Positions 1 through 4,200 of a DNA stretch of 5,822 nucleotides are shown here, piece by piece. The translations under genes were made by a program, and so were the position numbers. Below the pieces are notes generated by a model, which worked only from the letters and a program-made list of their open reading frames with translations, made no database searches and was not told the DNA's origin. Within the stretch, counting starts at the first letter, position 1. Every line of letters starts with the position of its first letter. Source of the stretch: Bifidobacteriaceae bacterium (lineage in GTDB: Bacteria; Actinomycetota; Actinomycetes; Actinomycetales; WQXJ01); contig JAIRXV010000039.1 of assembly GCA_031268115.1 (NCBI GenBank), positions 1-5,822 on the forward strand. Direction: 5' to 3'.

Positions 1-211
1 GGAACCAACAAGGATTCCCCACACGTAACAGTGGGGGTCGTAGGGATAAAAGGGCGAAACACGTATGGCCAGCCTGCTCGCTGCGCGCCCAACGGTCAGT
101 GGAAGCGAACAAGCGACCAGCGGGCAAAGTAGCAGCACCCGACACAGCCCGTCAAGTCCCCAGCTCAGCGGTTGGAGGTGAAACCGGTCGCGTGCTGGAT
201 AAGCTCGGGGA
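1..211. other. Upstream region of the membrane-protein gene, no confident gene
   Basis: No recognisable protein or RNA gene is visible here. One plus frame (codons from base 3) stays open for 70 codons and ends in a TGA at 213-215 that overlaps the GTG start at 212 (GTGA), an arrangement typical of translationally coupled genes. That frame has only about half G/C at third positions by hand count, much less than the clear genes of this window, and its translation resembles nothing I know. I therefore favour non-coding upstream DNA, with the 3' end of an unknown gene as the alternative. A weak inverted repeat, CCCCAC (17-22) and GTGGGG (31-36) around an 8-base loop, lacks a T-tract. The heptamer ACACGTA occurs at 21-27 and 59-65. 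Local base composition is less GC-rich than the rest of the window. Confidence 0.4.
200..211 (+). promoter_or_regulatory. Putative -10 box of a leaderless promoter for the membrane-protein gene
   Basis: TAAGCT at 200-205 fits the actinobacterial -10 pattern TANNNT. Six bases (CGGGGA) separate it from the GTG at 212, so transcription would begin at or next to the start codon. The same geometry, TA(A/G)GCT plus six bases plus GTG/ATG, precedes the glycosyltransferase and DUF5926 genes. No convincing -35 hexamer is visible. The TAA inside the box is also the in-frame stop that rules out any start further upstream. Confidence 0.5.
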
Positions 212-2236
212 GTGAGGCCGGCCTTCAGGGGAGCGATGGTGCTCGTTTGGGCCTGCGCATTGATAGGGGGCGGGGCGATTCACGCGGGCGCGGCCCGCGG
301 CGCTCCGGCCCACGGCGGCCAGACCAACGGCGCTCCTGCCAACGCCGGCCAAGCCAACGGCGCCCAAGCCAACGGAGCCGCCGCGCCGCGCGCACCACTG
401 GTGGTTATAGGCACCGCGGGGTTGGCGTGGTCGGACGTGGTGGCCGGCCTGACGCCCGAGACCGAGCGCATCCTCTTGGAACGCAGCGCCGCGTTGGCCA
501 ACGTCTCCCACCCTGGCGAACTCGGAGAGGATTGCGGGTCTAGTTCGTGGGTGTCCTTAGGGTCGGCGCTGGCCGCGTCCTGGAATCCTGCGGCGACCAG
601 GGTGATCGCGCTAGGTCCCGGAGCCCAGGCCGCCTGGAGCGCCGCCACCGCGATCCGGTCCGAGGCATCGGAAGAGAGCCCCGGCCCAACACCCACACCC
701 CCAAGACCCACAACCCCAACACCCACACCCACACCCACAACCCCAACCCCAAGTGCCGTTCGCGACGCCATCGACAGTGGGGCCGCGTTGGTGTTGGTGG
801 ACATCGGCACCGGTGACGGCACGGCCTTGGCGGCGCTCGACCGCCAAGTGGGGCTCATCGCTGCCGCCGTTCCCGAGGCGCGCCTCGCAATGGTCTCGCT
901 GTGCGATCCGGACCGCCGCGAGTTCGGCATCGGCGCCATCGGCGCACCTAAAGCGACCCCTCAGTCCACCCAGGGCCCGGCCGTGTGGTCTGTGCCGACC
1001 TCGACCACCACGCGCCACGACGGCCTGGTTACCCTCGCTGACTTCGCTGCCCTTACGCCCGCCGACGCTTTGCTGGCGGCGTCCCACCCAGAGCCTCCCG
1101 GTCGGTCCCGGATCGCAGCCCTTGCCGCCGACGCCCGCCACGCGGTCCTCGCCGCCGCTATCGCGCCATGGACTTACGCCGCCCTTGGAATCGCTGGGTT
1201 CGCGGCGCTGATCCCGCTCGTCCCGTTTGCCCGCAGCGGTCACCTCCCCGCTCGCGCCGCTTGGGCCCGGATTTGGCTCATCATCGGTGCTTTACCTGTG
1301 GCAACACTCCTAGCCAACTTGGTTCCGTGGTGGCGTACCGGCCCGGCGGGCTTAACGTTCGCGCTTATCGCCGGGACGATGGCGGTCCTCACCTGCCTAG
1401 CCGCCCTCGCCCTGCCGCGGCGTCTTCGCCCCGCGGGCCCGCCCGCTGTGGTGGCCGGTGTCACATTCGCGGCGGTCGCCATCGATGCGGCCACTGGCAA
1501 TTCGCTCGGTTGGGGGGCACCGCTTGGGCCAAATCTTGTTCTGGGACGTAGGTATTTCGGCATCCCCAACGTCGAATTCGCGTTGCTGGCCGCCTCCGCC
1601 CTGGTTTTGATCGCCCTCGCCTTGAGTGGTTTTCGTCTCCGATCCGTCCGGGAGCGAGTCGCGTTTGCCCTCATCGCGGCCGCCATGGGGGTCGGTGCGA
1701 CGGTGGTCGATGCCGCCCCAACGCTTGGGGCCGACCTTGGTGGCAGCGCCGCGATCATCCCTTCTTTCGCGGTGTTTGCCATGGTTGGGCTGCACGTTCG
1801 GTTCTCTTGGCGCCGCGCCAGCGGGGTCGTCGGTCTAGGGGGTGCCGTCTTCGCTGCCGTGGCGTTAGTGGATTGGCGCCGCGGCCCGGGGGCTTGGACT
1901 CACGCTGGGGCCTTCGTGGAGGGTTTGCTGGGCGGCGAAGGTGGGGACGTCATCGTCCGCAAGGCATTGAGCAGCCTTATGTTGACCGCTGTGGCCCTTG
2001 TGCTGGCGATACCCCTTGGTGTGGTGGCGGTGCGATGGTGGCGTGCGGTTCGGCACACTGAGGGTGTGCGGAACTACCGGCTAGCCATTCCTTTGGCGGG
2101 TGCCTGTCTCGCGGGGCTGACTGCCATGGTGGCGCTTGGGGCCGTAGTCAACGATTCAGGTCTGGCTGGGACGAGTATGGGTTTCGCGCTGGCCGGGCCG
2201 CTCCTGCTCGCGGCGGCGCCCCCGCCCCTGCCTTGA
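212..2236 (+). CDS. Actinobacterial multi-pass membrane protein with extracytoplasmic alkaline-phosphatase-like domain
   Basis: The 674-residue product begins with a signal-like segment (Arg2 and Arg6, then hydrophobic 8-23, Ala-rich to about 30). A Gly/Gln/Asn/Ala linker follows (31-62), then an extracytoplasmic domain (63-315) interrupted by a Pro/Thr linker at 157-180. About 11 hydrophobic spans come next, near 317-340, 349-371, 380-401, 411-427, 455-473, 482-500, 513-529, 537-554, 585-608, 625-646 and 652-670. The soluble domain opens with LVVIGTAGLAWSDV and has TTTRHDGLVTLADFAAL near 265-281. These resemble a family of uncharacterised actinobacterial proteins with a degenerate alkaline-phosphatase-like fold; the usual metal-binding Asp of the first strand is absent, so catalysis is doubtful. 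Cys108 and Cys231 could pair outside the cell. Membrane-part landmarks are GRRYFGIPN (445-453), LGADLGG (505-511) and NDSG (647-650). GTG 212 is chosen because an in-frame TAA lies at 200-202, it adds the positive signal-peptide N-region, and a leaderless-type -10 box precedes it. ATG 236, after AGGGGAG, is the alternative. The 3' end overlaps the convergent glycosyltransferase gene. Function is unknown; a cell-envelope role is inference. Confidence 0.85.
   Translation: MRPAFRGAMVLVWACALIGGGAIHAGAARGAPAHGGQTNGAPANAGQANGAQANGAAAPRAPLVVIGTAGLAWSDVVAGLTPETERILLERSAALANVSHPGELGEDCGSSSWVSLGSALAASWNPAATRVIALGPGAQAAWSAATAIRSEASEESPGPTPTPPRPTTPTPTPTPTTPTPSAVRDAIDSGAALVLVDIGTGDGTALAALDRQVGLIAAAVPEARLAMVSLCDPDRREFGIGAIGAPKATPQSTQGPAVWSVPTSTTTRHDGLVTLADFAALTPADALLAASHPEPPGRSRIAALAADARHAVLAAAIAPWTYAALGIAGFAALIPLVPFARSGHLPARAAWARIWLIIGALPVATLLANLVPWWRTGPAGLTFALIAGTMAVLTCLAALALPRRLRPAGPPAVVAGVTFAAVAIDAATGNSLGWGAPLGPNLVLGRRYFGIPNVEFALLAASALVLIALALSGFRLRSVRERVAFALIAAAMGVGATVVDAAPTLGADLGGSAAIIPSFAVFAMVGLHVRFSWRRASGVVGLGGAVFAAVALVDWRRGPGAWTHAGAFVEGLLGGEGGDVIVRKALSSLMLTAVALVLAIPLGVVAVRWWRAVRHTEGVRNYRLAIPLAGACLAGLTAMVALGAVVNDSGLAGTSMGFALAGPLLLAAAPPPLP
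317..376 (+). repeat. Four-copy 15-bp in-frame repeat (Gly/Ala-Gln-x-Asn-Gly linker)
   Basis: The bases encode residues 36-55 as four five-residue units: GQTNG, APANA, GQANG and AQANG. The 12-mer CCAAGCCAACGG recurs at 349-360 and 364-375, exactly 15 bp apart. The unit length is a multiple of three, so copy-number change keeps the frame. It lies just after the signal peptide, so it would form a flexible extracytoplasmic linker. Confidence 0.75.
680..751 (+). repeat. ACACCC/AACCCC-type repeat encoding a Pro-Thr linker
   Basis: This is a nearly G-free plus strand built from ACACCC, AACCCC and CCCACA units, densest at 685-750. It encodes residues 157-180, almost entirely alternating Pro and Thr with one Gly and one Arg. 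The linker sits inside the extracytoplasmic domain rather than between domains. Pro-Thr runs are extended, flexible and often O-mannosylated in secreted actinobacterial proteins; whether that happens here is inference. The strand asymmetry and short unit make the tract prone to replication slippage. Confidence 0.8.
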
Positions 2237-3007
2237 CCACTCGCCGCTGGCCAGGCCAGAAGCAGCGCGGCCGGTGTGCTGGGCAGCGATTCTTAGGCCT
2301 CGGGCGCTGACCGCCAACAACACGTCGCGATACTGCGCGGCCCGGTGCATCTGCGACCGCAAGTCTTTCCCAGAAGCACGATGACGTAGCTCACACGGGA
2401 TTTCTTGAACGTCGAAGCCGGCGCGACCCAAAGCTATTGTCTTCGCGGTCTCCACACCCCAGCCGCGCGCGAGCGGGGTGGCCGACTCGAAGGCTTTGCG
2501 GGTCAGGCAGCGGATCCCAGAAAGGGGTGCTTTGGGAACCCAGCCAGCGGCCCGGGCGATGGCGCGGCGCGCCAGGTTGACCACAAACCCGTGCCCGCCG
2601 GCGCCGTGTTGGGCAGGTAGGACGGCGATGGTCAGATCGGCCTCCTCTGCCATGATCGGCGCGATCAGGGGGCCGGCATTCGCGGCCGAATCGCCCAGAT
2701 CGGCGTCGAGGAACAGCAGGTGGCGAGGCGGGTCGTCGTCGGTGTCGCGCATCGCCACAACGGCCGCGCCCGTCTCCATCGCCTCAGCTTTGCCGCGGTT
2801 GTGGGGGTGGCGCACGACCACGGCCCCGGCCTCACGCGAAATCTGCCCCGTGGCGTCGGCCGAGCCGTCGTCCACCACCAACACCAGGTCAACGGCGGGT
2901 AGCGCAGCGGTTGCGCGAATGGTGGACGCGATCCTGCCTGCCTCGTTCTTGGCGGGGATAATGACAGCGACACGTTGCTGGGGGGTTGACCGACGCGCTC
3001 TAGGCAC
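2156..3007 (-). CDS. Family-2 glycosyltransferase
   Basis: This 283-residue GT-A fold enzyme would transfer a sugar from a nucleotide-sugar donor. Visible family motifs are VIIPAKNEA (15-23, nucleotide-binding strand), VVDDGSADAT (44-53), the DxD-type metal site DADLGD (101-106), LSGIRCLTR (162-170), GWGVETA (182-188) and LRHRASGKDL (206-215). No membrane span is present, so it is cytosolic or peripheral. It resembles an actinobacterial GT2 subgroup related to dolichol-phosphate-sugar and glucosyl-3-phosphoglycerate synthases; donor and acceptor cannot be assigned. The start is GTG 3005-3007: an in-frame TAG lies 12 bases upstream, no Shine-Dalgarno sequence is evident, and a TAGGCT box six bases ahead suggests a leaderless mRNA. 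The last 27 or so residues, rich in Arg, Gln and Glu, are read antisense to the membrane-protein gene and lie beyond the conserved domain. The gene lies downstream of the co-oriented DUF5926 gene but has its own promoter-like region and a possible CRP/GlxR operator. Confidence 0.9.
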   Translation of the reverse strand: MPRARRSTPQQRVAVIIPAKNEAGRIASTIRATAALPAVDLVLVVDDGSADATGQISREAGAVVVRHPHNRGKAEAMETGAAVVAMRDTDDDPPRHLLFLDADLGDSAANAGPLIAPIMAEEADLTIAVLPAQHGAGGHGFVVNLARRAIARAAGWVPKAPLSGIRCLTRKAFESATPLARGWGVETAKTIALGRAGFDVQEIPCELRHRASGKDLRSQMHRAAQYRDVLLAVSARGLRIAAQHTGRAASGLASGEWSRQGRGRRREQERPGQRETHTRPSQT

Positions 3008-3019
3008 CCGTTTAGCCTA
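3008..3019 (-). promoter_or_regulatory. Putative -10 box of a leaderless promoter for the glycosyltransferase gene
   Basis: On the minus strand CCTAGGCT precedes AAACGG and then the GTG start. TAGGCT (3019-3014) matches TANNNT and ends six bases before the codon, which would place transcription initiation at the start codon. The octamer CCTAGGCT and the six-base spacing are identical to those in front of the DUF5926 gene. No clear -35 hexamer is seen. Confidence 0.55.
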
Positions 3020-3033
3020 GGCCAAGGCGGGGC

Positions 3034-3049
3034 CGTGAGGTTGGTCACA
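3034..3049. promoter_or_regulatory. CRP/GlxR-like operator palindrome
   Basis: The sequence CGTGAGGTTGGTCACA has TGTGA-N6-TCACA half-sites with one mismatch (C for T at the first base). It also fits the mycobacterial CRP pattern TGTGANNTNNGTCACA at every other fixed position. If the glycosyltransferase mRNA starts at its GTG, the palindrome centre lies about 35 bp upstream, overlapping the -35 region. That position would suit repression or atypical activation. Binding is inferred from sequence alone, and no regulator gene is in the window. Confidence 0.5.
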
Positions 3050-3132
3050 TAGGTAATATCCTGCGGATTTCGCCCCGGGCACAAGCCACACGGGCCATCG
3101 GGCGGAGCGGCCTCGACCAATCGTGCCGCGCG

Positions 3133-3147
3133 CGGGGTCTCACCCCG
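3133..3147. repeat. Short inverted repeat in the glycosyltransferase-DUF5926 gap
   Basis: CGGGGT and ACCCCG (6 bp) flank a CTC loop. It could form a hairpin on either strand, but no T-tract follows in either direction. A 10-bp direct repeat, GCCTCGACCA, lies at 3110-3119 and 3160-3169. Role unknown; the pair of hairpins (with 3195-3210) may attenuate read-through from the DUF5926 gene. Confidence 0.3.
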
Positions 3148-3194
3148 GACGGGGGCAGCGCCTCGACCACCGGGCGGGCCACTCACTATCAGTC

Positions 3195-3210
3195 GCGCCG
3201 CGTGCGGCGC
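3195..3210 (-). terminator. GC-rich hairpin just after the DUF5926 stop, possible terminator
   Basis: GCGCCGC and GCGGCGC are perfect 7-bp inverted repeats separated by two bases; in RNA this would probably fold as a 6-bp stem with a four-base loop. It starts four bases past the TGA of the DUF5926 gene. No U-run follows on the minus strand, so it resembles the U-less hairpins often proposed as actinobacterial terminators rather than a canonical intrinsic one. Confidence 0.4.
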
Positions 3211-3214
3211 CGTC

Positions 3215-4045
3215 TCAGCGCAGCGTGACGGACCGCGCGACCAAGCCGGCCCGCGCCCGGCGCTCGGCCACCGTGAGGCCCACGCGGTTTGCCAGCGCCG
3301 CGTCCAAGAGTTCGCGGTAGGCCGTCAGAGGTTGGGTCAGGTCTGCGGCCTCGGTTCCGGCAGGCAGTTCCCAAACGGGGATGATCAGCCCAAGAGCGCG
3401 AAACGCCCCGGCGTATTTCGCGCCATCGACCACGCCGGCCTGCCGCTTGGCTTGGAGGCGGGCCAAGCCGTCCAAGAGCGTCGGCTCATCGACTCCCAGC
3501 GACCACCGCACGAATGGCCTGCCGTTCAATTTGGTCCAGTAGGCGCTGGCCACTTCCGGCACCGCCGCGGAAGGGACGATGGCGTCCGATGCCTGCTTGA
3601 TTACGGGCTCCAGCGTTTCGGCCAGCTCAGGGTTGAGGTCCGCCCAATAGTCGAAACCCGGTTGGACGGTCACGACGAACGCTTCGTTCAAGTCCAGCAA
3701 GTCTTGAAGGCGGGCGCTGGCTCGCCCTGGGTCGATTGCCTTGACCTCGCTGCCAGGTTCGGCGGCGATCGCCAATTCCAATGCCTGGCCGAGGTCGAGC
3801 CCAGGGTCCTCCGAGGAGAACGTCGATTGCAGTGCGAGCACCGGTGTGCCGTCCGCGCGTTTCCACGCTGGGCGGATTTCGGGCAAGAGTGTGGTGACCT
3901 CGATTGCGGCGCCGCCGTGTTCGGCGTTCAAGCGGGCGGTCGCGGTGGCCGCGGGCACCACCTCGCGAAGAGCCACCCAGTCGCCCTCGCTGGGCAGTCC
4001 CGCAAACGGACGGACGGAATAATCGGGTTTTGCCTCGGGAGTCAT
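3215..4045 (-). CDS. DUF5926 family protein, function unknown
   Basis: This is a 276-residue soluble protein with no signal peptide or membrane span. It matches my memory of the actinobacterial DUF5926 family. The N-terminal signature runs through YSVRPFAGLPSEGDWVALRE (9-28) and VVPAATATARL (29-39). Further landmarks are FDYWADLNPE (131-140), AYWTKLNGRPFVRWSLGVDE (168-187), LLDGLARLQA (190-199), IIPVWELPAGTEA (221-233) and a C-terminal TVAERRARAGLVARSVTLR (258-276). I know of no biochemical role, and no catalytic motif stands out. Some relatives, as I recall, carry an extra Lys/Arg-rich N-terminus; this one begins directly at the conserved core. ATG 4043-4045 is supported by a TAGGCT box exactly six bases upstream, which implies a leaderless mRNA; the preceding bases offer only a poor ribosome-binding site. 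It is divergent from phosphoglucomutase and upstream of the co-oriented glycosyltransferase. Confidence 0.85.
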   Translation of the reverse strand: MTPEAKPDYSVRPFAGLPSEGDWVALREVVPAATATARLNAEHGGAAIEVTTLLPEIRPAWKRADGTPVLALQSTFSSEDPGLDLGQALELAIAAEPGSEVKAIDPGRASARLQDLLDLNEAFVVTVQPGFDYWADLNPELAETLEPVIKQASDAIVPSAAVPEVASAYWTKLNGRPFVRWSLGVDEPTLLDGLARLQAKRQAGVVDGAKYAGAFRALGLIIPVWELPAGTEAADLTQPLTAYRELLDAALANRVGLTVAERRARAGLVARSVTLR

Positions 4046-4057
4046 GCCCCAAGCCTA
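4046..4057 (-). promoter_or_regulatory. Putative -10 box of a leaderless promoter for the DUF5926 gene
   Basis: On the minus strand CCTAGGCT (TAGGCT at 4057-4052) is followed by TGGGGC and the ATG. Box sequence and six-base spacing equal those of the glycosyltransferase gene. A TGGACG at 4084-4079 resembles a -35 element, but its spacer of 21 bases is too long to be convincing. The gap 4058-4200 shared with the divergent phosphoglucomutase gene holds no other clear element. Confidence 0.55.
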
Positions 4058-4200
4058 GGGCGCCCGGCCGAAAGGCGGCGTCCACGCCTAGCGCAGCCCT
4101 TCGAAACGCACCTGGCTTTGGCCAACGCAAGACGCCCCGCCCGCGTCAACCGGGCCTATGGGCGCCGTCGTCTTAGTTGGGGCGTGCCAGGATAGGCGGC

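Noticed and set aside
65..181. 38-codon plus-strand small ORF starting at ATG 65
   Set aside because: No ribosome-binding site at good spacing, no -10 box at the leaderless distance, a Ser/Gly-rich translation without family resemblance, and length expected by chance.
685..750. Telomere-like or CRISPR-like array in the ACACCC tract
   Set aside because: Units are six bases without spacers, the tract is in frame inside a gene and encodes a normal Pro-Thr linker.
152..939. Long minus-strand open frames opposite the 5' part of the membrane-protein gene
   Set aside because: They are low-complexity mirror images of the Pro-Thr and Ala-Gly linkers and show no domain; GC-rich genes routinely give such shadows.
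2247..2259. CTGGCC-A-GGCCAG inverted repeat just after the membrane-protein stop, as a terminator
   Set aside because: The foldable stem is only about 4 bp, no T-tract follows, and the bases code for the glycosyltransferase.
3055..3085. TTGTGC and GATATT on the minus strand as a second promoter for the glycosyltransferase
   Set aside because: The match to -35 is poor, and the TAGGCT box next to the start codon explains the gene better; it remains a weak alternative.
2665..3186. Minus-strand frame starting in the 3008-3214 gap and running into the glycosyltransferase gene
   Set aside because: After base 3007 it is only a shifted reading of the glycosyltransferase; the roughly 60 residues in the gap match nothing known and have no start signal.
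3332..4195. Plus-strand 287-codon frame opposite the DUF5926 gene
   Set aside because: It is antisense to a gene with clear family motifs and itself shows no recognisable domain.
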